Origin: Alphaproteobacteria bacterium
GTDB lineage: Bacteria > Pseudomonadota > Alphaproteobacteria > RF32 > CAG-239
Assembly (NCBI GenBank): GCA_015062585.1
Contig: SUUJ01000005.1
Location: forward strand, 1-64,000
Reading direction: 5' to 3'
DNA length: 64,000 bases
Shown: in pieces, positions 7,788 to 16,739 of the stretch
Layout: each line of letters opens with the position of its first letter
Position numbering within the stretch: position 1 is the stretch's first letter
Program-made: the position numbers and the translations under genes
The notes under the pieces: model-generated
The model's database searches: none
What the model was told of the DNA's origin: nothing
What the model saw: the letters and a program-made list of their open reading frames with translations, nothing else

Positions 7788-8444
7788 ATGAGAGGTAATT
7801 TTTTTAAGGAATGGATAAATTCCATGATGTACCCCATGCCCGTAATATGGGCGACCAAAGAGGCGTGGGAAGATTTTGCGGAACATGCAACTTTTTCTCG
7901 ATTACAAAAAGCTTTTAGGGAAAATAAAGACAATGTTTTGTCGACATTTCACAGAGAAAACTTGGAAGTAATTTTGAGAAAATTAGCTAAAGGTAATTGG
8001 CCGGTTTTATCTGATGATTTTATCGGAGAATATCCGAAAGATATTTGGAGGATACCTTCTGCCAAGACAATTGAGCAAGAAATTCAAAATTATCATTTTG
8101 AGTCTGCTAAGTATTTGATTGATGAAAATAATCAAATGTTAGGTGTTATTGTTTCTAAGGATGTGGTAATTACCGGATTGGTTAATGAGGCAATTAAAGC
8201 AAGGTTCCCTGACAGAAATCTTGTTAGAAACGGACTGCTTCCGTCAAAGGAGCAAATGAAAATCATCGGAAAGCACAAGGCCGATATCAATCGGTTGTTG
8301 TATCCTTTTGGTTTGAAATTGGCTGCGAATTATTGGGTCGAAGCAGACGATGGATTTAACATTGTGGCTTGGGGTGCGCCTGCTTATTTCAGACCTTGTA
8401 TGGGGGATGATGATCTGGCAAGCTTAATCTGTTTGTTTAATTAG
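7788..8444 (+). CDS. Hypothetical protein, tandem paralog 1 (218 aa)
   Basis: I do not recognise the family. The protein aligns along its length with the next gene: shared blocks are WIN..YP.P near residue 9, EAWE-FAE-A-FSR near 25-40, A-KGNWP near 75, and Y-L-D-(x)5-MLG-I-V-(x)4-I-GLV near 115-140. There is no signal peptide or membrane segment. The ATG at 7788 is chosen because it lines up residue for residue with the paralog's start; a second ATG three codons earlier would add MCY. There is no Shine-Dalgarno site. A 17-base motif (AATTTTGATTATTAACT) lies 20 bases upstream, as in the paralog. Confidence 0.75.
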   Translation: MRGNFFKEWINSMMYPMPVIWATKEAWEDFAEHATFSRLQKAFRENKDNVLSTFHRENLEVILRKLAKGNWPVLSDDFIGEYPKDIWRIPSAKTIEQEIQNYHFESAKYLIDENNQMLGVIVSKDVVITGLVNEAIKARFPDRNLVRNGLLPSKEQMKIIGKHKADINRLLYPFGLKLAANYWVEADDGFNIVAWGAPAYFRPCMGDDDLASLICLFN

Positions 8445-8448
8445 CAGA

Positions 8449-8480
8449 AAGACGGTACCTTTGGGTGCCGTTTTTTTGTT
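8449..8480 (+). terminator. Intrinsic terminator after paralog 1
   Basis: ACGGTACC / GGTGCCGT stem with a TTT-containing loop followed by seven Ts, directly after the stop codon. The two paralogs are therefore separate transcription units. Confidence 0.85.
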
Positions 8481-8516
8481 GCTTTTTTAAGAAAAATATA
8501 TACAATGGGCAGACCA

Positions 8517-8533
8517 AATTTTGATTATTAACT
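8517..8533 (+). promoter_or_regulatory. Shared 17-bp upstream motif, copy 2
   Basis: Exact second copy of the motif at 7752-7768, in the same position relative to the second paralog's ATG. Duplication of gene plus promoter explains it, and its exact conservation beside diverged coding sequence suggests function. Confidence 0.5.
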
Positions 8534-8548
8534 AAAATACAATTATAT

Positions 8549-9187
8549 ATGAGTGATTTTTTTGTTATCAGATGGATTAACGCAATTCGTTATCCTCAGC
8601 CATCTTTTGATGATTGTTTTGAAGCATGGGAGTATTTTGCGGAAAATGCTTGTTTTTCCCGAGTGGAAAAATTGTTGCAAAAGCATATTGGCGATACTTC
8701 AAGTATTAACAAACAAACAATTTTGCTTACTTTGTTAAAGCGTATGGCAAAGGGCAATTGGCCTCGTTTTTCGAGAAGATTTATCAAGAAAAACAAAGAT
8801 CTTATCTTTAGCGTATCATCATATGATAGTGTTAAGTCGATTCACTACAATCGGGATAAGCCGTCGTATCTTGTCGATATGGAAGGCAGGATGCTTGGAA
8901 TTATCGTGAACAAACACACGATAATTCGCGGAATTGTCGATTATCAAATTGACAAATCTATGGCGGAGTATCTTAAGGTATGGCATTTGTTGCCGGATGG
9001 TACTAAAATGATGAGAGTTGGTGAAAATCTTGAATGCGTTAACCAACTTTTGAATCAAATCGGTGAGTTTGATTTAGAAGAAAGCTATTGGTTCAAGTCT
9101 TCGGCAAGTTCTTTTATTTGGAGTTATCCAAACTTTAGCAAAAGACCTGAAAGACAAGGTAAAGCCTGTTTTATGGCTTTTATGTAA
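8549..9187 (+). CDS. Hypothetical protein, tandem paralog 2 (212 aa)
   Basis: A paralog of the preceding gene, clearly similar but diverged (for example FEAWEYFAENACFSRVEK against KEAWEDFAEHATFSRLQK, and MAKGNWPRFSRRFI against LAKGNWPVLSDDFI). No known domain, signal peptide or transmembrane segment is visible; the protein is rich in Trp and aromatic residues. The start lacks a Shine-Dalgarno site, and the same 17-base AATTTTGATTATTAACT motif ends 15 bases before the ATG. It is followed by its own terminator. Function unknown. Confidence 0.75.
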   Translation: MSDFFVIRWINAIRYPQPSFDDCFEAWEYFAENACFSRVEKLLQKHIGDTSSINKQTILLTLLKRMAKGNWPRFSRRFIKKNKDLIFSVSSYDSVKSIHYNRDKPSYLVDMEGRMLGIIVNKHTIIRGIVDYQIDKSMAEYLKVWHLLPDGTKMMRVGENLECVNQLLNQIGEFDLEESYWFKSSASSFIWSYPNFSKRPERQGKACFMAFM

Positions 9188-9195
9188 GTGAGAAA

Positions 9196-9226
9196 AAAGC
9201 GATGCAAAGAGCATCGCTTTTTTTTT
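9196..9226 (+). terminator. Intrinsic terminator after paralog 2
   Basis: AAGCGATGC / GCATCGCTT stem with a 5-nt loop followed by a run of nine or more Ts. Confidence 0.9.
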
Positions 9227-9431
9227 TAGTTTTTAAGCGGTGTTTTTTCTGAAGACAAAATTTGTTAACTTTTTTAAGACAAAATCGATTTTAAGGCACT
9301 TTTTTTGACCGTAGAGCAAAAAACGGTGCTTTTTTGTGGGATAAATATCAAAAAAAAGTGGTTTGAAAAAGATAAAATTGCTATGATTTTTGGCAGTTGA
9401 TAATTGTTAAAAATAAGAAGGAAATCTAAGA

Positions 9432-12242
9432 GTGGAAGAAAATAACTTAGTTGAAAGCACTCAAGATATTGCACCGGTCGAAATTTCGGAAGAAATGCGT
9501 CGTTCATATCTTGATTATGCGATGAGTGTTATCGTTTCTCGTGCGCTTCCTGATGTGCGAGACGGTTTGAAACCGGTTCACCGCCGTATTATCTATTCGG
9601 CTTATGAAAACGGTTATGATTATAACAGACCTTTTAGAAAGTCGGCTCGTATCGTCGGTGATGTTTTAGGTAAATATCACCCGCATGGTGACAGCTCGGT
9701 TTATGAAGCAATGGTTCGTTTGGCTCAACCTTTCTCAATGAGAGTGCCGTTGATTGACGGACAAGGAAACTTCGGTTCTATGGATGGTGATAGCGCAGCT
9801 GCTATGCGTTATACCGAAGCCAGACTTGCCAAAGTTGCTCATGCATTGATTGATGATATTGATAAAGATACCGTTGATTTTATGCCAAACTATGATGAAA
9901 GTTTGCAAGAACCTACGGTTTTGCCGGCAAGATATCCAAACCTGTTGGTTAACGGAACAAACGGTATTGCTGTTGGTATGGCAACAAATATTCCACCACA
10001 TAACTTGGGTGAAGTTTGTGATGCTTGTTGCGCATATATTGATAATCCGGAAATTTCTATCGAAGATTTAATTCGTATAGTTCCGGGGCCTGATTTTCCG
10101 ACCGGTGGTTTGATATTGGGTTATTCGGGGGCAAAATCAGCGTATTTAACAGGTCGTGGTTCTGTTATGATGCGTGCAAAATGCACTATTGAAGAATTGC
10201 ACAAAGATAAAGAAGCCATTATTGTTCACGAGATTCCTTATCAAGTTAACAAAGCTGCGATGATTCAAAGAATTGCCGAATTGTTGAAAGAAAAGAAAAT
10301 CGAAGGTATTTCGGAAATCAGAGATGAGTCAGACCGTCATGGTGTGCGCGTAGTTATTGAGATTAAGCGTGATTTCCAAGCTGATGTTGTGTTGAATCAG
10401 TTGTATAAATATACTCCGCTTCAAACAAGTTTTGGTATGAATATGCTCGCTATTCACAATGGTCGTCCGGTTATGTTGACCTTAAAAGATATTGTGAAAG
10501 CATTTGTTGAGTTTAGAGAAGAAGTTATCAGAAGAAGAACTATTTTTGAACTTAATAAAGCGCGTGACAGAGCTCATACTTTGGTCGGTTTGGCAATTGC
10601 GGTTGAAAACATTGATCCGGTAATTGAGCTTATCAGAACAGCTCCAACCCCGCAAGAAGCTAAAGATGCTTTGCTTTCAAGAGCTTGGCCGGCAGGCGAT
10701 GTTGAGGCTTTGGTACAGCTTATTGATGAGCCTGATAGAAAAGTTGAAAATGGAACTTATCGTTTGTCGGAAGCTCAGGCCAGAGCTATTTTGGATCTTA
10801 AATTGCAAAGATTGACCGGTTTGGAACGCGACAAGATTCACGAAGAATTGGTCGGACTTGGCGAAGAAATTAAAGAATGTTTGTCAATTTTGAGTTCGAG
10901 AGAAAAACTTTACGGAATTATGCGTGATGAGTTGGTCGCAATTAAAGATGAATACGCTAATCCTCGCCGTACAAAGATTGAAGATATTGAATATGATACA
11001 GATATCGAATCTTTGATTCAACGCGAAGAAATGGTGGTTACGGTTACTGATGCAGGTTATATCAAACGCGTTCCGCTTAATGCTTACAAGGCTCAAAAAC
11101 GCGGTGGTAAGGGCAAGTCGGGTATGGCTACCAAAGAAGAAGATTTTGTTACTCGTTTGTTTGTGGCAAGTACACATACTCCGGTATTATTCTTCTCATC
11201 TCGCGGTATCGTTTATAAGATGAAGGTTTATAAATTGCCGCTAGGTTCTCCGACATCTAAAGGTAAGCCGTTTATCAATCTGTTGCCTTTGGAAGCCGGT
11301 GAGACTATTACTACAATTATGAAGTTGCCGGAAAATGAGGCTGAGTGCAAAGATTTGTCAATTATGTTTGCAACTGCTTCGGGTAATATTCGTCGTAACT
11401 CGCTGATGGACTTTGTAAATGTTCAATCTAACGGTAAAATTGCGATGAAGTTGGACGAAGGCGATAAACTTATAAATGTTAGAATTTGTAACGAAAACGA
11501 AGATGTGTTGTTGGCTGCCAGAAGCGGTAAATGTATTCGCTTCCCGGTTACTGAGGTACGCGTGTTTGTCGGACGTAATTCTACCGGTGTTCGCGGTATT
11601 AAGTTGGCCAACAAAGACGAAGTTGTTTCGATGTCAATTTTGAATCACAGCGACGCTACTTCGGAAGAGCGTGACGAATACTTACGCATTTCTTCGGCAA
11701 TGAAACGCATTCAAGCTGAAAAAGGCGAAGGTGCGGAAGTTTCTATCGCCGATACCGGTGTTGAAATGACTGTATTGACCGAGGAAAAATTTGGCGTAAT
11801 GAAAGAAAATGAACAATTTATCTTATCAGTTACTACAACCGGTTATGGTAAACGTTCGTCTTCTTATGAATATCGTGTGACAGGTCGTGGCGGTCAAGGT
11901 ATTGCCAATATGGAAATGTCGGCTCGTAACAAAGAAATTGCCAGCTCGTTCCCGATTGAAGACGATAACCAAATTATGATGGTAACAGATGCCGGAAAAC
12001 TTATCAGAATGCCGGTTGAGGATATCAGAATTGCCGGTCGCAAGACACAAGGTGTTATCCTCTTTAGAACAGCCGAAGGTGAAAAGGTTGTTTCGGTTAC
12101 TAAGTTAGAAGCTGATGATGACGATGAAGAAGAGTTGACATCAGAAACGGAAAGCGAAGTTTTGGGAGAGAATATTCCCGAATTTGACGAAACAGAAGTC
12201 GCTGTCGAAGAACCCGAAGTGATTGAACAGGATGTTGAATAA
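9432..12242 (+). CDS. gyrA: DNA gyrase subunit A
   Basis: The 936-residue GyrA cuts and reseals DNA during negative supercoiling. The catalytic tyrosine is Y127 (AMRYTEARL). The quinolone-region segment reads [10 protein letters not shown], so Ser88 matches E. coli Ser83 and Glu92 replaces the E. coli Asp87. The C-terminal beta-pinwheel carries the GyrA box QKRGGKG near residue 556, which separates it from ParC. A ~40-residue insertion (from [11 protein letters not shown]) and an acidic tail (DDDDEEEL...) are typical of alphaproteobacterial GyrA. The start is GTG with an AAGGA site upstream. Confidence 0.96.
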   Translation: MEENNLVESTQDIAPVEISEEMRRSYLDYAMSVIVSRALPDVRDGLKPVHRRIIYSAYENGYDYNRPFRKSARIVGDVLGKYHPHGDSSVYEAMVRLAQPFSMRVPLIDGQGNFGSMDGDSAAAMRYTEARLAKVAHALIDDIDKDTVDFMPNYDESLQEPTVLPARYPNLLVNGTNGIAVGMATNIPPHNLGEVCDACCAYIDNPEISIEDLIRIVPGPDFPTGGLILGYSGAKSAYLTGRGSVMMRAKCTIEELHKDKEAIIVHEIPYQVNKAAMIQRIAELLKEKKIEGISEIRDESDRHGVRVVIEIKRDFQADVVLNQLYKYTPLQTSFGMNMLAIHNGRPVMLTLKDIVKAFVEFREEVIRRRTIFELNKARDRAHTLVGLAIAVENIDPVIELIRTAPTPQEAKDALLSRAWPAGDVEALVQLIDEPDRKVENGTYRLSEAQARAILDLKLQRLTGLERDKIHEELVGLGEEIKECLSILSSREKLYGIMRDELVAIKDEYANPRRTKIEDIEYDTDIESLIQREEMVVTVTDAGYIKRVPLNAYKAQKRGGKGKSGMATKEEDFVTRLFVASTHTPVLFFSSRGIVYKMKVYKLPLGSPTSKGKPFINLLPLEAGETITTIMKLPENEAECKDLSIMFATASGNIRRNSLMDFVNVQSNGKIAMKLDEGDKLINVRICNENEDVLLAARSGKCIRFPVTEVRVFVGRNSTGVRGIKLANKDEVVSMSILNHSDATSEERDEYLRISSAMKRIQAEKGEGAEVSIADTGVEMTVLTEEKFGVMKENEQFILSVTTTGYGKRSSSYEYRVTGRGGQGIANMEMSARNKEIASSFPIEDDNQIMMVTDAGKLIRMPVEDIRIAGRKTQGVILFRTAEGEKVVSVTKLEADDDDEEELTSETESEVLGENIPEFDETEVAVEEPEVIEQDVE

Positions 12243-12254
12243 TCAGTAGATTAA

Positions 12255-12291
12255 AAAGGGGTGTTCCTTATGAGCGCCCCTTTGTTTTTTT
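12255..12291 (+). terminator. Intrinsic terminator after gyrA
   Basis: AAAGGGGTG / CGCCCCTTT stem followed by GTTTTTTT, 13 bases after the gyrA stop. The next gene's ribosome site (AGGAG) begins immediately after the T-run. Confidence 0.8.
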
Positions 12292-12305
12292 AGGAGTGAA
12301 AAATT

Positions 12306-12641
12306 ATGCCTTTTGTTACAGTTAAGACTAACGGATTTTCTAATGATGTAAATGTGTCCGAAAAATTGGCTAATGTAGTGGCTGATGCTTTGGGTAAACC
12401 GGTTTCGTATGTTTGTGCTGAAGTAAAATATAGTGAAAATTTGGCTTTTGGTGGTAGTAAACAAAGTAAAGGTGCGTGGATTGAGCTTGCATCTATCGGA
12501 TTTAGAAACAAGCAAGCGGTGGTTGATGTTTTGACCGATTTTGCGGTTGAAAATTTTGGTGTTGAGCGTTCGTTGGTATGTATTGCACTAACCGATTTAC
12601 CGGCAAGTGATGTGGCACATGGGGGACATCTTTTCGGATAA
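12306..12641 (+). CDS. MIF-family tautomerase
   Basis: A 111-residue protein of the macrophage migration inhibitory factor / phenylpyruvate tautomerase superfamily. It has Pro2, which becomes the catalytic N-terminal proline after Met removal, then the family blocks SYVCAEVKYSENLAFGGS and AWIELASIGF, and SDVAHGGHLFG at the end where human MIF has a similar aromatic tail. Known members form trimers and isomerise keto-enol substrates; the bacterial substrate is unclear. It follows gyrA with its own AGGAG site, and a hairpin repeat array begins directly after its stop. Confidence 0.85.
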   Translation: MPFVTVKTNGFSNDVNVSEKLANVVADALGKPVSYVCAEVKYSENLAFGGSKQSKGAWIELASIGFRNKQAVVDVLTDFAVENFGVERSLVCIALTDLPASDVAHGGHLFG

Positions 12642-12645
12642 AGTT

Positions 12646-12835
12646 AAAAAACTCGTATAATGGGTTACTAATACAGATTTTGCGGGTAAGAAAAATGCTC
12701 ATGTACTATTTTGTACACTCCGCTTTTTCTTCCCTGAAATCTTATTATTAACCTCATTCTCCGAGTTTTTTTAAAAACTCGTATGACAGCTTATTTGAAG
12801 CAATTTTCCGAGTTTTTTATAAAAAAACAGAATGC
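12646..12835 (+). repeat. Hairpin repeat array 1 (downstream of the MIF-like gene)
   Basis: Two element types alternate. Type A is CGAGTTTTT-n-AAAAACTCG followed by TAT (half site 12646-12659, full site 12762-12784, degenerate copy 12808-12830). Type B is a long hairpin (12684-12734) with the tip TCATGTAC-6-GTACAC on a stem made of AAGAAAAA / TTTTTCTT. The same A and B elements recur at 26450-26850 with other stems, and both arrays end in the same AGAATGCTAAAATAAGTCATG junction. Function unknown. Confidence 0.85.
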
Positions 12836-12842
12836 TAAAATA

Positions 12843-12894
12843 AGTCATGCCTTGAGCGAAACTTTAGTGTAGCGAGACTTGGCATCTTCAAATT
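12843..12894. repeat. Dispersed palindromic repeat, type I
   Basis: A GTCATGCC...GGCATCTTCAAATTA unit. Similar copies are at 26863-26918, 28730-28778, 50190-50240 and 50428-50478. The ends (ATGCC / GGCAT) are complementary and the centre is an imperfect GC-rich palindrome. Confidence 0.85.
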
Positions 12895-13065
12895 ATTCTT
12901 ATGTTACTTTTGAGTGACCAAAAGTAACCAAAAGTCACCTCGAGAAAGTTTTTTTATACGCTTTTTTCAACCGGATGTGCCCTTCACATCCGTTGGCTGA
13001 CTTTAGGTGCATAAAAGGATAGTTTCCGGTCAAAAAAAGCTAAAAAACATAAATCGCGGTTTTTG
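12882..13065. repeat. Dispersed ~180-bp repeat, copy 1
   Basis: Nearly identical to 50226-50405. It contains a perfect hairpin near 12970-12999 built on CGGATGTG / CACATCCG and an AAAGTAACC/AAAAGTCACC tandem-like stretch. No convincing ORF runs through it on either strand. The gene-free stretch 12642-13191 consists of this repeat, array 1 and two palindromic elements. Confidence 0.9.
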
Positions 13066-13081
13066 TTTTTATTTAATTTGT

Positions 13082-13120
13082 AGATCCCTGGACGATTGCT
13101 TGACGCAATCGAGGGATGAC
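13082..13120. repeat. Dispersed palindromic repeat, type II
   Basis: AGATCCCT...AGGGATGAC hairpin with an inner CGATTGC / GCAATCG stem. A close copy is at 50131-50169; variants with different stems between similar ends are at 50048-50094 and 50506-50551. Confidence 0.85.
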
Positions 13121-13191
13121 ATTGTTGTTTTATTATATGCCGGGATTACCGCGTTGCTGACGCCAAAGCAATGACATTTGTTATTTTTTTC

Positions 13192-14868
13192 TTATATCAT
13201 CTTACAAGATTTTTGGAGCCAGATTTTCAATTCCTTATCACAAAGTGGGGATAGGGTTTCGAAGACAAATTTATGATAATCGTTAAGCCAGTTTATTTCA
13301 TTTTCGCTTAGCATATCTTTATTGATTAAGCGATTGTCAAAAGGTACGACGGTGAGTGGCGTAAACTTTAACATATTTTCAGAATAAAGTGTTGAAGCAT
13401 TTTCAATAATGGCAAGATTTTCCAATCTGATTCCGTATTCGTTTTCGATATAAAATCCCGGTTCGATTGATAAGACCATATCTTTTTTCAAAGGAATATT
13501 GTTTTTTGCCGACAAAGATTGCGGGCCTTCGTGAACACCTAAGAAATGACCGACACCATGACCGGTACCGTGAGCGTATTCTTGACCCAATTTCCAAAGT
13601 TGCGCACGAGACAAGGTATCAATGGCACTGCCGGCGGTGTTTTGTGGGAACAATGCCGAGGCAACAGCAATATGAGCCTTTAGTACTTGGGTGTAGTTTT
13701 GCTTCATTTCATCGCTCGGTGTGCCAATGGCAATGGTTCTGGTAATGTCGGTTGTGCCGTCATAATATTGAGCACCACTGTCAATCAATAACAAAGAATC
13801 GCCACAGATTTGTTGGTTGGTTTTCTCACTCGGATGATAGTGAACTATGGCACCGTTTGAGGCAAAAGCGGCGATTGTGTCAAAGCTGTCGGAATAAAAG
13901 TTTTTGCCTTGTTTTCTATATTCAAAAAGTTTATTAACCACACCAAGCTCATCAATAGTTTCATTGTTATTTTCAAGCCAATGTAAAAATTTACAGACTG
14001 CCAAACCATCTCTGATATGAGCATTTTTGAAACCGGAAATTTCAACCGGATTTTTTTGGGATTTCCAATCGATAATCGGATTGTTGATGTTGTTTAACCA
14101 GATATGCTTGTCTTTCATCAAAAATTGAATTCTTTTTGGCGTGCGGTTATAAGCAACACCGATGTTTTTGCCTTTGTAATTTTCCAGCTCACTTGCCAGA
14201 GTGGAAAAATCATTTACAAAAAGAGAAACTTCACCTTGCGCTGATACAAGAGCAAAGGCACGGATAATCGGGGTGTTTTTGATTAAGCTTGAACGCAAAT
14301 TCATCAGCCAAGAAACACAATCGCATTCACAGATTAAATATGCATCAAGATGGTGGTCGTTGATAAACTTGGTAAAGTATGATATTTTTTCTTCTGCCGT
14401 AATTCCGCAAAATTGTTCTTCCAATTCAAAAATTTCGGCTTCGGCTTTTATAACTCTTTCGCCTAAAATATCGGACTTGTCATCAACAAATTCGTGATTT
14501 ATTAAAGAGCGTTTCCAATAGTCGACTTCGGAAATGCTGTGACACCATGAGTTGTATAAAAATTTGGTTGGGGTTTCGATATTGTTTTGAATCCAAGTAC
14601 CGATAGAATCTCGGGTACAAACAACGGTTATAATATCTTTGTTTACTTGGTTTTGGGCTTGGAGTTCGTAGCGACCGTCTACCAATAAAAATACTTTATC
14701 TCTAAAAATTATCAGATTGCCGCTTGAACCGTCGAATCCGGTGAGTTCTGAAATTTTGTTTTCTTCATTGAGGATATCTTGTCCTAAAAACAAGTTGTTT
14801 CGGGTAACAATATAAGCATCAAAATTGGTGCTGATAAGTTGTTTTTGAATTTCAGCAAGAGTAGTCAT
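13192..14868 (-). CDS. Aminopeptidase P family metallopeptidase (M24B)
   Basis: The 558-residue Xaa-Pro aminopeptidase-type enzyme removes N-terminal residues that precede proline. It has two creatinase-like N-terminal domains (residues 1 to ~300) and a C-terminal pita-bread domain with the metal and catalytic motifs HYHPS, LIDSGAQYYDGTTDITRT, GTGHGVGHFLGVHEGPQ, LSIEPGFY and GIRLEN. The long three-domain form resembles the XPNPEP1 type rather than short E. coli PepP. It lies 1 base after prmA on the same strand, an arrangement common in alphaproteobacteria. Confidence 0.9.
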   Translation of the reverse strand: MTTLAEIQKQLISTNFDAYIVTRNNLFLGQDILNEENKISELTGFDGSSGNLIIFRDKVFLLVDGRYELQAQNQVNKDIITVVCTRDSIGTWIQNNIETPTKFLYNSWCHSISEVDYWKRSLINHEFVDDKSDILGERVIKAEAEIFELEEQFCGITAEEKISYFTKFINDHHLDAYLICECDCVSWLMNLRSSLIKNTPIIRAFALVSAQGEVSLFVNDFSTLASELENYKGKNIGVAYNRTPKRIQFLMKDKHIWLNNINNPIIDWKSQKNPVEISGFKNAHIRDGLAVCKFLHWLENNNETIDELGVVNKLFEYRKQGKNFYSDSFDTIAAFASNGAIVHYHPSEKTNQQICGDSLLLIDSGAQYYDGTTDITRTIAIGTPSDEMKQNYTQVLKAHIAVASALFPQNTAGSAIDTLSRAQLWKLGQEYAHGTGHGVGHFLGVHEGPQSLSAKNNIPLKKDMVLSIEPGFYIENEYGIRLENLAIIENASTLYSENMLKFTPLTVVPFDNRLINKDMLSENEINWLNDYHKFVFETLSPLCDKELKIWLQKSCKMI

Positions 14869-14869
14869 G

Positions 14870-15736
14870 TTAGTTTACCTTTTGCATAAGGGCAGCACGC
14901 CAGTTGTCTAATGAATATAATTTTATAAGTTTTAAGCCTTGTCGCTCGTGGGCTGATATTACATCTGAGGTTTGTTCATCGATAAAACCCGATAAAATAC
15001 AATAACCGCTTGATTTTAAGTTTTTAGCTAAATCAGGTGCAAAAGCAATCAGCGGATTGGCTAAAATGTTGCATAATATCAGATTGTATGGAGCGTTGTT
15101 TGTAATGGCTTGGTGTTTGTAGCCGTCGCTGACAACAGCTTGAATTTGTGTTTCCAGATTATTGTTTTTGGCGTTGCCGTCAGTTACAATTACGGCTTCG
15201 TCGTCAATATCACCGGCAATAATTTGAGAGGAGGGCCAAAGTTTTGCCGCACATAGAGATAATATACCCGAGCCGGTGCCGATATCCAAAACTTTTGAGG
15301 GTATAAATTGAGAATCGTGAAGCTCTGATATTGCTTTGATACAGCTTTGGGTTGTTTGATGGTTGGAACCGAAAGCCGTGGCAGCATATATTTGCAACGG
15401 AATTTTATCGGTTTTGGGTTGCGATGTTTCGTGAATACCATAAATACAAAAATCACAAATTTCGAAAGATGGGAATTTTATAACATAATCTTTGAGCCAA
15501 TTTTCACTTTTGAGTTCGACAACTTCATATGACGGCAAATCAATACCTGAATGTTTTGCGTATTCGAGCATATTTTCCTCGTTGAAGGAATCGCCGATAT
15601 AACCGATATATTCGTCCATTCCGTTATCATTATAGTTTTGTGATACGACTTCAAAAAAGTTGTTTAAGAACTCGTCAAAGGTTTCATCAATTTGTTTGTC
15701 GGGATAAAAAGTGATTTGCCAGCATTTTGATGTCAT
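14870..15736 (-). CDS. prmA: Ribosomal protein L11 methyltransferase
   Basis: The 288-residue SAM-dependent enzyme trimethylates ribosomal protein L11. The N-terminal substrate-recognition domain is followed by the Rossmann motif VLDIGTGSGILSL near residue 148, a D-D pair in GDIDDEAV and the family's LILCNILANPL motif. It is the first gene of a two-gene unit with the aminopeptidase. Confidence 0.92.
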   Translation of the reverse strand: MTSKCWQITFYPDKQIDETFDEFLNNFFEVVSQNYNDNGMDEYIGYIGDSFNEENMLEYAKHSGIDLPSYEVVELKSENWLKDYVIKFPSFEICDFCIYGIHETSQPKTDKIPLQIYAATAFGSNHQTTQSCIKAISELHDSQFIPSKVLDIGTGSGILSLCAAKLWPSSQIIAGDIDDEAVIVTDGNAKNNNLETQIQAVVSDGYKHQAITNNAPYNLILCNILANPLIAFAPDLAKNLKSSGYCILSGFIDEQTSDVISAHERQGLKLIKLYSLDNWRAALMQKVN

Positions 15737-15845
15737 TAGTTTTAATTATCCTATTGCTTTTATAATTTTATTTACTAAACTGAGTTTATGATATAATAAT
15801 TAAAAATAAATTTATAAATCTTAATTTTAGTTTGAGATAAAGTTC

Positions 15846-16625
15846 ATGAAAAAGATAGTTGTTTGTTTATTGGCTTGTTTTGGTTTGAATGCTTGTATTT
15901 ATGCCGGCGATGTTGATTTGTTGCCGGTCAGAAGCAAAATATTTAATCTTTATAAATCTCATGGAATTGAATATTATGACAATAAAGAGGTTATGATTGA
16001 TAACAGGTTGTTGAGAGAAAACCACTATGATTTGAATAAAGCTATTACGGTGAAAAAAGGTGAAGATATTTTACAAGATTCAACCGTTGAACAAAAAACA
16101 TATCAGCGTTTTGTCGGAAAGTTTAATAAAAAAGGTGTGTTAAACAGCAAGGTTTATCCTATGAATGTTGATAGTGAAACCGAATATACTATTTTGGGAT
16201 GGGCAACGATTGACGGCGAAAAATACACATTGATTAACTCCAATGTCGAGGGACAAGTTTTCTTGTTTGATGAGCAAGGCAAAATGTATGAAAATATCGG
16301 TATGATAGAGGATGAGCGCTTGATTTTGTTAGATGGTGTTTTATTTCCGTATCCGTCTGATCTAAGATTTAAGATTGTCAGCAAAATGCGTGACAATTTA
16401 GGAACGGAAAAAGTTGGGTATCAAGTTAAATACGGTGGTATAAAATTTGACAGAATCTTTTTTGATTATCTGACATTTGATAGCAATAATGATACTATGG
16501 GTGAATTTAAGCAGATTAACTTTCCCAATAAACCGGGGCTAATCGTTATTAACGGTATTGGTCTCAGGGTATTAAAGGCGGATGATAATTCTATTACTTA
16601 TATGATTTTAGAAGATAATATTTAA
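15846..16625 (+). CDS. Hypothetical exported protein
   Basis: A 259-residue protein with a clear N-terminal secretion signal (KKIVVCLLACFGLNACIYAGD). The cysteine at residue 17 sits in LNAC, close to but not a textbook lipobox; signal peptidase I cleavage after YAG is the alternative. The mature part is predicted beta-rich and has no domain I recognise. It forms a single-gene unit with a strong terminator behind it. Confidence 0.7.
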   Translation: MKKIVVCLLACFGLNACIYAGDVDLLPVRSKIFNLYKSHGIEYYDNKEVMIDNRLLRENHYDLNKAITVKKGEDILQDSTVEQKTYQRFVGKFNKKGVLNSKVYPMNVDSETEYTILGWATIDGEKYTLINSNVEGQVFLFDEQGKMYENIGMIEDERLILLDGVLFPYPSDLRFKIVSKMRDNLGTEKVGYQVKYGGIKFDRIFFDYLTFDSNNDTMGEFKQINFPNKPGLIVINGIGLRVLKADDNSITYMILEDNI

Positions 16626-16643
16626 GGTGTATAAGAAAAAAGG

Positions 16644-16677
16644 CCCCGCTTTTAATAAAAAAAAGCGGGGTTTGTTT
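16644..16677 (+). terminator. Intrinsic terminator
   Basis: A perfect 10-bp stem CCCCGCTTTT / AAAAGCGGGG with a 7-nt loop, then TTTGTTT, after the exported protein gene. Confidence 0.9.
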
Positions 16678-16739
16678 ACGATTTATTTAAATGTTTGTTC
16701 TATTAGTTAATGTGAGCACAAAGTTTGAAAGGCTTTGAA

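Noticed and set aside
9684-9720. Acquired fluoroquinolone resistance mutation in gyrA
   Set aside because: The Ser83 equivalent is intact and Glu at the Asp87 position can be native; no claim of resistance can be made from one sequence.
12882-13065. Protein-coding gene in the ~180-bp repeat
   Set aside because: No start-to-stop frame of useful length is kept between the two copies, and the sequence is built of hairpins.
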